47,399 bases of DNA, from contig JAIVFJ010000403.1 of the NCBI GenBank assembly GCA_025765615.1, positions 1-47,399 of the forward strand. The letters run 5' to 3'. A model generated the notes under the pieces. The model saw only the letters and a program-made list of their open reading frames with translations, ran no database searches and had not been told where the DNA came from. The position numbers and the translations under genes are program-made. The stretch is from Zopfochytrium polystomum (Eukaryota; Chytridiomycota; Chytridiomycetes; Chytridiales; Chytridiaceae). Below are positions 1 to 11,824 of the stretch, in pieces. Position 1 is the first letter of the stretch; each line of letters opens with the position of its first letter.

Positions 1-1
1 T

Positions 2-1836
2 TCACTTCATCTTGTAGACCTCCCCTCCACCTCCAGCATTGAACGATTTATTCTCGACGATTTGACTGTGGACATCATTCACAATCTATCACATAATCAC
101 GTTGTCTGCAGCGAACTTCTACTGGCACTCCCTAAAGATTTAAATACCACAGGATGGGGCAACGGCGTTAATTCAGCGAGCGTCTATCAAGCCATTGTTG
201 AAAATTTGATTCGCGAGTTGATAAAGCTTCCAGCAAGCCAAGAACTTTCAGTTTATTATGCAACCCTTTTATCTGACCTATGCAGAGGCGCCCCGGACAA
301 AGTACCCAGTGCGTTGGGCCGCGCTGTTCGCGTCATTTTCTCGAGGATGGATGTTGGTGGATTCAGTGGCGGCATGGATGTAGAGTGCGTGAGACGCTTT
401 GCCGAATGGTTTGCTCATCACTTGAGCAATTTCAACTTCACGTGGAAATGGGGCGACTGGTATGAACTATGCTTTTTTTTCAATGTTGGGTTAAGAGCTC
501 CTCATCAAGGGGGGGTGTGCTGAACAACCCAGAGTCAGCGAAATTCTGCTTTATGCGGGAAACATTGGAACGTGAAATTCGACTATCATACTATGATCGA
601 GTCAAAGGCACTTTACCAACAGCTTTTGTTGAAAATGGCATGATTTTCCCAACGGTTGCAACCGGGCATCGATTTTGCCTACGGAGAAACATTTCGACCA
701 ACTGGTAATGGAGGAGATGGGCCAAACTACTTCCTCATGCTCTAATTTATCAATGAATAGATTCTGCTTTCAGCGATCTTGTTGCCCGCGTCCACAGAAG
801 CCTTATCAAAAGCTGGACGCAGAGTCGATTTCACGAGTGCCTGTCAGATTTGCATGACCATCACACTGAAGCATTCAACTCCCAGGAAGCAGTGTCTATG
901 GAGACAGAGGAAGCACCACGGTCAGAGGCGGAACTTGCATTCAAGTCGACCCATCCTGATGAAGTGTGGCACGGAAACCCCGTCGTCAGAGATGTGTTTA
1001 TTGAGCACGTCCTTATGATTGGAAGCAAAAGCTTCAGTCACCTCCTAAACTTGCTGGAAAGGTCAGCTCGAATGGATTCACCCTACAATGCAAACAATCG
1101 AACTGATCATCCCAAAAGAAATGTCAAGATCTTACACCAACTTAACCTCCGACCGCAGGATAGACTCCACACTGTCCGAATCGTAACCAAGGCGTATGCC
1201 TCGTCTTCCCAGTGGAAGGAGATTATTCTTGATAAGCTGTTAACTACCGAATTGTCGATCCGGCCGCAATTATCCGGTGGGCTCTCGATGACTCCGTTTT
1301 GGACGCAGAGGCCGCAAGTGGACAGAGCTGTGTCTGGACAGTGCTCCGCAACGCACTAGGGAAAGTGAACAGAAAAGTCGACGGACTAAGGAAGAAACTG
1401 GAGGACACAAGTGGCGACATAGACATGGACGGATCGTCTGACACACGTCGAAGCTATGATGCAGCAATGAGTGAGCAGCGTGAGACATTCATCGCTGTTT
1501 TCAAGGTGGGTTTGTGTGTACAGAGATGGAATCCTACTCATGCGGTCCCACCGCGCAGCGCTTCAGCGAACGGTTGTCAAAAATGCGGTCTGACGGCGTT
1601 GCAGAATCAGTGGAGTGGCGCTGGATTGCTGGTCATATGCGGAATATAGGACGGATTGTAGGTTGAACTAACTCTGCACTGGCTGACTAATCCCACCTTC
1701 CAAATAGTTTCGGCACGAGTTAAAGAGTATGATTGTTACGGTTGAATCCAACGTTTTTCAGCAAGATTCTGCCATTGACCCAACTGCTGCTAAAATCTGG
1801 CGAGAGATTAAAGCGGTTGCGGAGCTTTCTGTTTAA
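2..1836 (+). CDS. NCBP1: Nuclear cap-binding protein subunit 1 (CBP80/NCBP1), 5' end beyond window
   Basis: Large subunit of the nuclear cap-binding complex, which with CBP20 holds the m7G cap of nascent RNA for splicing, export and decay control. About 541 codons are visible against roughly 790 for the family, so the first MIF4G domain lies off the left edge. Inferred exons: 2-459, 510-704, 761-1505, 1559-1657, 1708-1836; introns are 50-56 nt with GT-AG ends. Recognised from an N-terminal block (SSIERFILDD), the second MIF4G domain (FAEWFAHHLSNFNFTWKWGD, LEREIRLSYYDRV) and the third (SFSHLLNLLERS, RIVTKAYASSSQWKEIILDK, FKRF). Two frame breaks occur in coding sequence: one base too many near 640-665, and one too few at about 1252-1255, where TTEL should run into VDPAAIIRWAL. 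With both allowed for, all exon phases match. The frame breaks are read as sequence errors. Identity is firm; exact residues near the breaks are not. Confidence 0.92.
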
Positions 1837-2953
1837 TGAGCAATATAAGGAAAGTTTAAGCACTTTTTTTTGGCCCTTTGAGAGAGTTTGCCGCTTTGTC
1901 CCAAGTACCACATGATGTTCAATGCAGCTATGGGACAAGGGTAGCCACGTTAAGTGATGCCGGCCAAAGCAGCAAGGGAGGAACCGTCCCAGCAGCGGGC
2001 CACTGAGGACATGCGAAGAAGCCACTTACCTCGGAAGTCAACATATCCAGCAGAGTTGTGGAAGTAGAAGGGTTGGACATTGAACTCGCTGCTACTGTTT
2101 AGGATGCCCGCCCGCAATATTCCGTGCGTTGATCTGCTGGGGCGGCTCCGTTCGCTCGGCGGCAGACAACACTGGACGGAGCAGCGCGATGGCGTTTCCC
2201 TTCTGCTGCGGCAAGGCCCAACTGCGCCCGTCGTGCCCCTCTCGACCGCCTCGCCCTTGGTCGCGCCTGCCATGGACCATGCGTTTTATTGCGATTTCCG
2301 TCAAGCCCGCCCCAGTACATGAAAAATCGTAAAGCCTTATGACTTGGCTCGTGAGATAGAATTCGTCCACTACTCGCAAACTGGCTCAAGCAATCCTACA
2401 CCACGCCGTGTAGACTGAGGCTTGGATTGAATTTGACTATCACCTCAATGACCTGTGTTTCGGGCCTCATTTCGCACAATGCGAGGTACCAAAGAATTTA
2501 CATAGCAAAAAAAGGGCAGAATGGCCATCCACTGTGTGGGAACGGTTGACACAAATTCCCGAAGTGGCGCTCGGGTTCACAAAAACTTCACTTGAGCTAA
2601 TTAGGCTCTCTTAACTTTTCACACGGAGATGTCACCATCCACTTTTCTTCATATCATCGCCCTAACCACTCACTCAAATGGTTGGTCAGGTTGGAAGTTA
2701 TCATCAGAGCGAGCACCGAACAATAGAAGTGGCGTTGCCTGTGGCGGCGCCGTCGAGTCGCCGCGCGTCACACCTTTATGGGAGTCGCCTCACGTAGCCC
2801 CCTCCAGAAACACTACGCCGCAACCACACAACCATCTCCCATTCAGCAAACCAGCAGGAGCAGCAACGACCCATCCACGGCCCCTTCTCTTTCGAGCGGG
2901 CCAATCCCGCCGCGGAGGCGGCACCAGCACTGCCGCAAGCAACTCTGCCGTCC
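1837..2953. other. Intergenic, 1.1 kb, no gene seen
   Basis: This stretch lies between the CBP80 stop and the M61 peptidase start. Open frames here overlap on both strands, have no recognisable motif and lack plausible splice continuations. It should contain the CBP80 3' UTR and the peptidase promoter. GC content rises towards the right, in line with the GC-rich gene that follows. Confidence 0.6.
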
Positions 2954-4702
2954 ATGCACTTGCTCATACTTCCCGTGTTCTCGGCCACCGCCCCGACGGA
3001 GCCTGTCGCCATTGACGTCGCAATGACAATGACGTCCCGCTCGCACCAATTCCAACCGCAGGGCCCGTTTCTGTGGCTTCTGCTCTCGTTCTTTGGCGAT
3101 GTGCCGTCCGCACGCTACGACTCCGACACCAACCCGATAAGCCACCTTTGACACCGACGGCAGGTCCCTCAAGCCTCAAGCTGGTGTACATCGACAAGGA
3201 CCCCGTCTTTGGGCCGAGGGTTTGGTACATGGACAACCACGAGACGGCGGCCAGCGCCCTCGAGCAAGTGGTCGTCCGCTTCCTCGCGCCGTACAGGAGG
3301 ATGGACAACGGCACCCGGTCCGGCGCGGGCATGGACCTCCGCAGAGACGTCTCCGGGACCGGCTTGGTCGGCCAGGATCAGCTTTATTCCGGTCCCTCCC
3401 TCGGCTGACGAGGACGAGGACGCCGATCCCGCCTTTGGAGGCGACTGGAACGTCACCGTCGAGTGGGGCCTCCGCTCCGCACCCGCCCAATCCGCCGTCC
3501 ACGGCGCGTCGTCGTCCACCGCTAGCAGGCCCTCGATCGAGCTGGTCAGTTTGGCCGTCTTTGCCGTCGGCGCCCTGCGCAGGTATCCCGACTGGACGGC
3601 TCCGCCGCCGCCCGCTGGCAAACATGCGGCGCCGGGCGAGTTTGCAGTGTACTGGCTGGAACCGGCGGCCTTCAACGTCACTGCGCTCGCGGTGCGGTCG
3701 CGCATCAACCACGCGCGCATGGCCTCGTACTTTGATGCCGAGGATGAGCCGTTCCGTGTATTTTTCCGCCAAGTCGAGGCCGGCTACGGCGGCACGGGCT
3801 CCACGCGCTCCTTCCTCGTCGAGTTCAGCGAGGAGTCGGCTGGGTACGCCGACGAGCTTTCGTTCGAGGCGCTGCTTTCGCACGAGACGGCCCATGAGTA
3901 CGCAGTGCTAGACGAAGTGCCCGCCAGAAAGAGGAACCCTCGATGGCCCATGGACGAGTTTGTGTGGTACATCGAGAGCATCGCCGAGTGGCTGTCCGCG
4001 GTGGTCGGAATGAACCCCGATGCGTTTCACCGTGTGGGCGTGGTCGACGCCGCTGCTGCCACCGGTCGGCGGCGCGGTTTGAGCCCTCGGCAAGTGATGT
4101 TCCAGAAGCTGAACGACCTGGCCCAGGCGTACTACACGACTCCAGCTCGTGCGTGCTGGGTACGGGTCGCGTACAGCCGCGGCTTCGTGTTCATCGCCCA
4201 GCTGGACGGAACGATCGTGCGAGCGAGGAACGGCCTCCACTGCATGGGCGATGTTGTCCTCGCCGTCCACAGTCGCCAGAAGGAGGGCATCAAATGCACT
4301 ATTGACGACTTCAAGCAGCTGCTTGCGCCGGAGGTAGGCGCAGACGCTGTTAACGCGGTATACAAGGCCTTCTTCAAAGGGGACTTGATCGTTCCAGGCG
4401 AGCACTCGCTCAGAGGGCTTGGGCTGCGTCGGGTCCGCATGGATTAATGGCGCCGCTTCGAGCTCGGCCAAACGATGAAGGCGGCAAGGTCGTCGAGGTG
4501 GTGCCTGGCTCGAACGGAGCGGGCTGGTGTGCGGTTGGGCGACGAGCTCGTCCGCCAGTGGGGAGTGTGGCCGGTCGAGGACCGGCTTGACGCGACAATG
4601 AAGCTAACTGTTTTGCGGGAAGGTAGGGAGATCGACTTCCAGTGGATTCCGCGGAGCAGTGAGGTCGTGGAGGCGTACGGTTGGGTCGATGCGACTGCCT
4701 AG
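2954..4702 (+). CDS. M61-family (glycyl aminopeptidase-like) metallopeptidase with C-terminal PDZ-like domain
   Basis: Probable secreted or membrane-facing zinc aminopeptidase of about 580 residues. The start at 2954 gives a hydrophobic leader (MHLLILPVFSATA) followed by the M61 N-terminal beta domain (GPFLWLLLSFFGDVPSARYD). The catalytic region carries the zinc motif HETAHEY at about 3880-3900, with a downstream acidic helix (WYIESIAEWLS) that would supply the third ligand. The end resembles a PDZ domain (GGKVVEVVPGSNGA, then GVRLGDELVR), as is usual in M61 enzymes. The reading frame must shift four times: near 3138 (one C short in a C run), near 3370 (one base extra), near 4440 (one short, creating a false stop at 4445-4447) and near 4520 (one extra). 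There is no intron, unlike every other confidently assigned gene here. Family assignment rests on motif order and is fairly sure; start and substrate are uncertain. A decaying gene is the alternative. Confidence 0.72.
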
Positions 4703-6018
4703 TCGATCACTTTCCTCTGGTTTCCTTGACTTCATTCCTTGAGTGAGTTAGGGACGCTCATTGAACGTGAAGTATCTCCTGTATGCAGTCTGGCAGGCGG
4801 TGGCAACACTGGCAGTGAGTGGCTACTTGGATAGGGTATGTTTCCTCTCATTGAGCCCATGCCGATCGACTTTGTTCTGGTCGACTAAGAAAACTTTAGG
4901 AACAGTATGACTGTATGTCAAAACGGGAAAAGCGGCGTCCATTCCCTGATAATTAAAATACAATAGAAACTCATCACAACCCCACCGATAAAATGCAATT
5001 TACGGAGGAAAACTTTGGGCCAGACTGGAACAAGCGACGTGGGCATTTGATGACGCAACGACAATACTGTACAAGTAAGTGACTTGCACGCTGGAGCAAC
5101 TGATCCGCTGAAGGTCAATTTCATCGATACTGCAATATAGCAGGAAGCCTCTACTCTGGACCAACAAGGTACTTCATGACCAGCAACAGCTGTTGCTTCG
5201 TTAGCACCAACCTCTTACTCCGGGTTGAAGAACACGAGCCGGTTTAAACGACAGAGCGGCCTGACAGCGCCCCTCTCCCTCGGCAGACGGCCAAGGCGCC
5301 CCAAAAAAGCGGCCCTCCTTTTAAGCGCCGGGGCCCAGAGGCCTCTGCTATCACGTACCCCGGCGGCAGCGCCGGTTGCGTCGCTCTCGAGCCACCAGCA
5401 CAATCACGCCGACACGGCGCACCAATTTCCTTGTCGTGTCGGCGTCGCACGACGGTCGCAGGCAGGCTGAAGAATGCGCCCGCATTCCGCGGCGCAGGCC
5501 ATTTGCAGCACCGTCGAAACGGGTGTAGGAGGGCGCGGCCGTGCGGGAAGAACGGCGTGCGGTTGCGCCGGGGTTGCGGCGCTTGCGGTGTTCGTCGGCG
5601 GTTTGCACTGATATCCGAAGGCTGCGCAGAATTTTGAAACACTGCCGCAGCGAGAATATTTTGCTTCAAACAGAATAATAAATTCAGTATAGTTGGGCTA
5701 TATATCTTCCTTGACGTTCCAGTTCCGCAACCCCCTCGCTCTCCTCGCTTTTTCTTCCTCCATCGCTTTGTCTGGTGAAGGGGTCCGGTTTCTTCCAAAA
5801 CTCGCGGCGGTTCGCGCGGGTGGCCGCTTTTGCTGCTCAAGCGCTGGAGCTCTTTGTTGAACTATTTGTGGTGTGGGGTCTAAACGAAGACAGCGGAACA
5901 CGTTCAGGTAAATTAATACAAGCAACTATGCCAAACAAACCGGTGGATGCAGATCGCCGGACGAGCGCTAGGTTCTGCCGCGTTAGATGCCAATCAATGT
6001 GGAGAAGAGATCTCACTC
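4703..6018. other. Intergenic, 1.3 kb, GC-rich island inside, no gene seen
   Basis: This lies between the M61 gene and the 3' end of the CCDC57-like gene, so the two converge here. The part from about 5240 to 5640 is distinctly GC-rich compared with the AT-richer flanks at 4860-5230 and 5640-5700. Frames of up to 198 codons are open in it, but the translations are arginine, alanine and proline rich without motifs, as expected of GC-rich noncoding DNA. Confidence 0.5.
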
Positions 6019-8376
6019 TCAACTTTGAGTTCCAACAGTGGCGCTCTGATGAAGTGGTTTGACGGCCTCCCGGAGCTCTGCTCTGAGGAAGTTACTGATG
6101 TCGATAAGCTTCACCCGTTCCGCCTTCAAGGTGGCGTTTTCAGCGGCAGCCTGATTGCATCTTCGACGGAGATCCGAGATGACTTCGTTGAGTTTGGATT
6201 GCGCGTCGACTTCGCCTGTTTGCTTTGGAGTCTCGGCTTTCTCCGATAGGAGCGAGTCGATGAGGGATTGCTTCTTTGCGAGGAGGACACTCAGTTGCTG
6301 CACTTGCTCGTTTGCGGACAGAGCCTCTTGATAAAAATAATTCTGACAACCGTTTCAGCCAACGTATAGTGTTTGGACAACGTACGCGCTGAGGACCAAC
6401 TGCCTCTGCTGAAACTCGCTCCATTTCTTCCCGCATCTGTCGAACCAATGCGCGTAGGCTTTCGTTCTGGATGACCGAAGATGAAAGCGTCAATTCGAAA
6501 CAAGATGAAGCTCGAGGCTTGACGGGACCTCCTGCTCCAATTCAGCGGCTCTTCCAGTCAGCTCAGACAAGAGGCGCTCCATTTCATTTGAGTCGGCGTC
6601 AGTTGTTTGAGAAGAGTTGTCAACGGATTGCTTGCTGTGAAGGCCACGTAAAAGCTGGAGAAGTCAAATAAGTGCAATATGGTGGTAACGTGTTTATACC
6701 TTCACTTCCGCCTCTAATTCCTCCTTCTCTTTCAAAAGACTTCGAATGAAATTTGCGCTCTCTTTTTCCTTTGAGACCGCCATTTCTGCCATTCTCCTTT
6801 CGTTGTGCAGGCTAACTGATCGAAGGGACTTCAACAGAATATATCAATCTCGGCACCTGTACCTTCAATTAACTCATGACGCAATCCAGCCTCCGTGTTG
6901 GCGCGATGAACGATTTCTGATTCCAGTTGCTTCATGACCTGATCTTTGTCGATGAGGGCATGCTTCAGTTCATCCACCAATTGAAACTGTTCTGAGGATC
7001 TGGCTTTTAGCGAAAGTAGCTGTATTTGATGTTATCAGGAGGGTTACTTATTTTTTTCTTCTTCTGTGTACATTTTACCTCCTGGTGAAGCGTTGAAATG
7101 CTCTTTTTATACTTCGCTTTCAAGTTGCTTTTGGATTGTTTCGCATGGGCATGAAGCTTTTCGATCTGCCACCAGCCTATTCAGATGCGTCGCCAAAAAG
7201 TGAGACATCTTACGTCTTCTCTATAGCCCTCCTCTAGACTGATGATTCTTTGCTGCGCAGCAGCCAGATCCGCGGTTAATGCATTCAAACAATCATCCTT
7301 CTCTGCTGCCTCGGACCGCATGATGTGGAGCTCCTCGGCAAAAGCTCGCTGATCTTCCTTCCGCAAGTCATCTAAAACTAGAGTAGCTTCAGACTGCCGG
7401 TGAAGTTCTTCTCGCAATTGCTGATTCTCAATATCAAGTGCCTGATGCAGGGTAAGAAGGCGATAGTTTCGGAAAGTCCTACTTTCTGCTTGCATTGAGC
7501 GTCTCTCTCAGTTTCAGCACTTTGCGCGTCCGCTAGATACCGCAATCTGTCCATTTCTGCTTCGAGCTTTGCAGGCTTTAGACTTCTCGAAGCGTTTGCC
7601 TCAACTAAAGAAACCTTGTTGTTCAGTGCCTCCAATTCCGCGATGCGAACAACTGCAGCCTTGTGCTCATCTGTTACAGCCCAGTATTTTTCTTTTAGCA
7701 CTCTTTCCGCGTATCTTTGTGAAAGAAGCCTCGAGTTAAACGACCATTATCCCTTCTCCACATCGCACCTTATCTCTTCAAGTTCCTGCTCAAGAGACTG
7801 AACTTTGATGCTCATAATCAGTTCAAGCTTTTCGCGCTCCTCTTTTTCTTTGCGCTGCTGTTCGTCTGCTGCCTGACAAGCTGCCTTGGAACGTTCTTCA
7901 GCGGCTAAACTACAAAGAAGGGCATTCCACCTCGTGCTCACGGCGCAACCTCTTCAAAATCTCGTCCTGCTGCTGTTCTTGCAGCAATGCCGAGCTTTTC
8001 GCGCTCGTGAGCTCCGACGTTACATCCGAAATATGAATGCGCAATTCGGATAGCTGTGCGTCTCTGTTTGCGGGAAAAGGTAAAGTGTTGAAAACTGGCG
8101 AAGCGAAAGTCTGCTGGTTGTGCCACCCCCAACACACCTTTCTAGCAGATCAGACTTCAACGCGGCGACCGCGGCCTCGTAGCTTGCCAGCTCGGCGTCC
8201 CGGTCCTGCAGCAGCTGGAGGTTGTACAGAAAGTCTTCCTTGAGGGCTGCAAGGTCGCTTCTGAGCCGTGCGGACTCGTCGTCTCGAGCCTGCAGCGACT
8301 CGTCGAGCTTAGCGAGCAGTGCCTCCATCGCGGCCTCCTTGTCAGCCAACGCCTCTCGAACGAGCTTGGCGATCAT
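6019..8376 (-). CDS. CCDC57: CCDC57-like centriolar/ciliary coiled-coil protein
   Basis: Nearly all-helical coiled-coil protein of about 642 residues. In animals CCDC57 sits at centriolar satellites and centrosomes and supports centriole duplication, microtubule organisation and ciliogenesis. The diagnostic stretch is LKEDFLYNLQLLQDRDAELA near residues 45-65, matching the LQEDFVYNLQVLEERD block of human CCDC57, followed by an SEL-rich coil and, near the end, LIDISNFLRAELREA. Exons inferred on the minus strand: 8376-8138, 8063-7769, 7714-7483, 7441-7214, 7165-7079, 7019-6863, 6815-6700, 6654-6386, 6324-6019, all joined by GT-AG introns of 41-74 nt with matching phases. Two single-base problems occur: one extra G near 7929 and one missing T in a T run near 6498. 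The start at 8376 is the first ATG before the conserved block. Coiled coils align by chance, so orthology is likely, not certain. Confidence 0.75.
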
Positions 8377-8792
8377 GCTCAACAGTGGTCAGCCAGGTCA
8401 AATCGATGCTTCGATAACCGGTACGGTAGACGTTTTCTTCGGTGGAACGAAATGCGTGCAGGACAGGTGCCTGCGGTGATGTTGGAGACGGCAGGACAGC
8501 CGTCCGCGACGGGTTGCTCGTGAGGCAAGGTTACGACAATCAAGAACAGGTGGGCGGTGCCACCTCAATCAACCCTTGTGTAAATTTCAAGGCCCGACGA
8601 TTCAACTTACACACACAAGGTGAGACGCAGTCAAACACAGGGATTGCAGAACCTCCCACTTTATTATGTCGGTATAATATCATCTTTGGTCAATTCAATG
8701 GCATATTCATGGAGAAAGATGAGCGACATGGACCGAAAACAGTCAGTTCACGGAAGCTACTTCAAATCTCTGAAGACCGACCCACCCAAGCT
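8377..8792. other. Intergenic between VPS45 3' end and CCDC57-like 5' end
   Basis: A stretch of 416 bases that should hold the CCDC57-like promoter and the VPS45 3' UTR. A 119-codon plus-strand frame at 8442-8801 overlaps the VPS45 last exon, has no motif and is taken as chance. Confidence 0.5.
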
Positions 8793-11146
8793 TTAATCTA
8801 ACCTCGTAGTTTTTACCCGCGACAGCGCTGGGGAAGCGCTATCCTTCGAGGTCCATCGCGACACTGAATCTTGAGCTTCGCGCAGGAAGCTGCCATTTCA
8901 AAGGGCGCGGTGGGAAAGCATGTCAGTGAAGCAATGGACGACGGAACTTAAATAGTTGCATATGCATCGTCACGCACCTGACAGAGTTGTGAATTGTAGT
9001 ACCTCCCAAAACAATTCTGACACCAGGATTTGATGCATTCAGTCGTTGCACTTCACGGGCCTCCGCAAATGTTGTTCCGCCAATCATAAAGACAATAATG
9101 TCTTGAGGCCTAATGCACAGAGTTTCAGCATCGCCGCACTTGAACAACAGGAAAGAGCATTACTTGTCTCGAGAACCGCTCTCAATGAAAGGATAGTTAT
9201 CGGTTTTCAGTTTGCCTTTAATAAAGTCTGTGAGGACGGTCACCACCTGAGGGCTGTGCTGCGTGTACACATTTTCTACACCCTTTTCGCGCAAAGAAAA
9301 GGTCAAGACGGAATCAATATTAGGGACAGATGCACGTATACCTTGAGCCCTTTGAAAACATTCTTCGTCCGGGCTAGAATATCTTGATTCGCGAATAAGT
9401 CGTCCATGCGCACGTCGGCGCCAGCGTATTGAAGAATCGTGTCGATGTACGACAGCTTCTTTTCAGGCATTCCCGATTTACGAAGAGCTTCAACCAAAAC
9501 GACGGTTTGATTGGACGATGACTTTTCGTACCGCAGAGCGTACAGGATGACAAGACGTATTTTCTCCTCATCCAACAATCTGCTTTCTCCGAGTAGCTTC
9601 TGCAGTGTCTTAAACCGAGGTTTAAAATAAATGCCTGTTTCGCTGCCTCAGAGCCAACCTACCTTGAAGTCCGAATTGTGGTTCTCCGATACGGCCAAGC
9701 TTTGTTCCAACTCACTTGCAGCAAGCAAACCCTCTTTGTCCACCCTCCTACTGAGTTCCCCCACCAGAGTGACGTGCTTCGTGACGTTTCCCGAGAGTTT
9801 CCGGAATTCAGGGTAGTCCTCCATGAACTTTTTCATGTCCGCGATGCTTTCAATGTTCATGCTGCTCTTGTGCTTAGATTGGTACTCGTCGACGTAGCTT
9901 TTAATGTTTGCGCCGAGGTCACCGAGATTAAGATACATATTGTTCTTGTAAAATGGGTCCGTTTCGGGGCTAAGAACAATTTCACGCAGCTCGGGTCTGC
10001 TTTCGCCGATTGAAGACATATCTACGCGTCCGTTGGTGATGCCGAACAGCTCGTGGACCATGGCTTGATATGTCCATTGTTGCAGCAAGGGAGTTACTGG
10101 ATCGTTCCGGCGATCAAGAATCAGCAGAATCGGCGGAGTATCGGTTCGTCGAAAGTCAAACAGCGGTCCTTCTTGCTGAATTTGGTACTAAACGCGTACT
10201 ATCAGCTGGTTTGGCCAAGAAGCACAGCCTGCAGTCCACGTACCGCGACTTCCGCGGCGAGTTTTTTCGCAAGTGATGACGTTCTTGCGTAGCGTATGAG
10301 TGGCTTCTTTTTTAACGCCAACAAAACAGACAGAAGGCCTTCCGTGACTCGGGAAAAAGTGCGGCTGTCCCATGTTGAAGAGTTTTCAATGAAAAGAGGG
10401 TTGGCTGGGCTAGTGATGTTGAGCGAGAACAAGTCAGAGTTGACAGCCAAGAAGTCGGCGAAATACTCCTGCCACACAAAGTCTGTTTAGTGTCAATTCT
10501 TGCGCGATCGTTTAGAGGCCGTTACCTGGACTTCTCTCACACATTCGTATTCATCCGCTTCTGCTAATCGTTCCAAAGAGGACTTTTTGATCGCATTGCT
10601 GAAGTCTTTTGGGACGGATCTTCAGCAAATCCGCCATTATGCCGCACCACCCTTCGATCTTACATAAGTAGTAGTCGCCGTAACTGGGATCTCTAAACTC
10701 CTCGACCAGAGCTTGGACCGATTCAGGGGACGGTCGCACGAAGACGATACACTTCAAGTGCTTCATCTTTTCACGCGACTTGTTGTCGACACGATCGATC
10801 AGGTAAACCTCCTTTGCAAGAAGCTGAGACTGAGTAATCACGATCGAGATGATTGGAGTCTTCGAACAGGAGGACAGAGGTCAAATCTCGACGGATGTTG
10901 AGCTTTGCAGCCTCACCGTTTCCGAATCCACCAAGAGCACCTTCATGCCGGTCACCTCTTGGACGATCTTGTTCAGATAGAACTTAAAGAAGTGGGGGTG
11001 CGGGAAATGAGATCTGCATCTGACCAACGGTTGGATCGAAGAATCTCTTGCTAGGAAGGCGCTTCGATTGGATCGCGTCTGCTCTCTCGTGCACTCTTCC
11101 GTCGGATGGCTCGCTCTCGTACCTGCACTCCCTTGATGACGTCCAT
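8793..11146 (-). CDS. VPS45: VPS45, Sec1/Munc18-family vacuolar/endosomal sorting protein
   Basis: SM protein that binds syntaxin-type SNAREs (Tlg2/Pep12 in yeast) and drives fusion of Golgi- and endosome-derived vesicles at the cytosolic membrane face. Ten exons give an uninterrupted 576-residue protein, the normal length: 11146-11123, 10982-10917, 10859-10664, 10605-10526, 10468-10244, 10187-9663, 9608-9342, 9282-9164, 9109-8978, 8889-8793. Conserved blocks in order: [125 protein letters not shown] block and [15 protein letters not shown]. The first exon is only 24 nt (MDVIKGVQ). No frame break is found. Introns are 41-74 nt. It is divergent from the ABCA gene across a 1 kb repeat-rich interval. 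Confidence 0.97.
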
Positions 11147-11450
11147 TTTCGAGAACAAAATTGTCGTGCCACAGATTTCCAAGCCACCGCTGGCGTAGGA
11201 GACCCATTTTTTTTGCGCTCAAACGAAGGACATTACGTTTCATTTATATTCATTACCGTAGTCTCTGATACGAAGAATACATTGCTGCCTACCTATGAGT
11301 GAAAATTCTATTCCCGTACTTCCTGTCCCCACCTTTCGAACTTCAAGTGGCTGTCCGTATTAAGCGCTTCAGTCTGCATGACAGGTGGCGAGGGTTGTGG
11401 TATCCAATAAACGCGAAGAAAGCACCGCTTATGGAAGCCGTTTGAAACAA

Positions 11451-11492
11451 CAGAGAGAGAGAGAGAGTGTGTGTGTGTGTGTGTGTGTGTGT
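11451..11492. repeat. Compound (GA)n-(GT)n microsatellite
   Basis: About eight GA units run directly into about thirteen GT units, with GT-rich imperfect sequence continuing to about 11520. It lies some 300 bases upstream of VPS45. Confidence 0.9.
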
Positions 11493-11758
11493 CTGTGCGT
11501 GTTCGTCTGTGGGTGTGTGCCCAGAGTGGCACGTGAGAGTTTATTTTGGCGGCCTGCTGCTTGGGGCGGTTTCTCCAAAGCCTTGTGCGCTCCCCCTGAT
11601 GTTGCCTTGCACGTTTGCGGAATTCGCTTGTTCTGTCTTCGCCATTTTTTTTTTTTTTTCCCACAAGTTGCGGGGGAAAGCCGCGGCCGAGAGCGAGACA
11701 CACCCATCCAGCGCAGCGCAGTAATTTTCGTGGTGCAGTGTGGTATCCAACATCCGAG

Positions 11759-11771
11759 CAGAGAGAGAGAG

Positions 11772-11823
<52 letters not shown>
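11759..11823. repeat. (GA)n microsatellite, about 32 units with one interruption
   Basis: A nearly pure GA array with a single C at 11774, about 350 bases upstream of the ABCA start and 610 bases upstream of VPS45. GA arrays of this type can form triplex DNA and bind GAGA-type factors; nothing here shows that this one does. Confidence 0.95.

Positions 11824-11824
<1 letters not shown>

Noticed and set aside
1506..1523. 18-nt ultra-short intron in CBP80
   Set aside because: GTGGGT...ACAG is in frame but does not restore the family sequence; a 53-nt intron (1506-1558) does, giving FKRF.
3169..3895. 183- and 239-codon minus-strand frames opposite the M61 gene
   Set aside because: Arg/Gly/Pro-rich shadows of GC-rich coding sequence; the plus strand has the HETAH motif and conserved order.
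5244..5840. 198-codon minus-strand frame in the GC island
   Set aside because: No ATG context, motif or homologous feel; composition is that of random GC-rich DNA.
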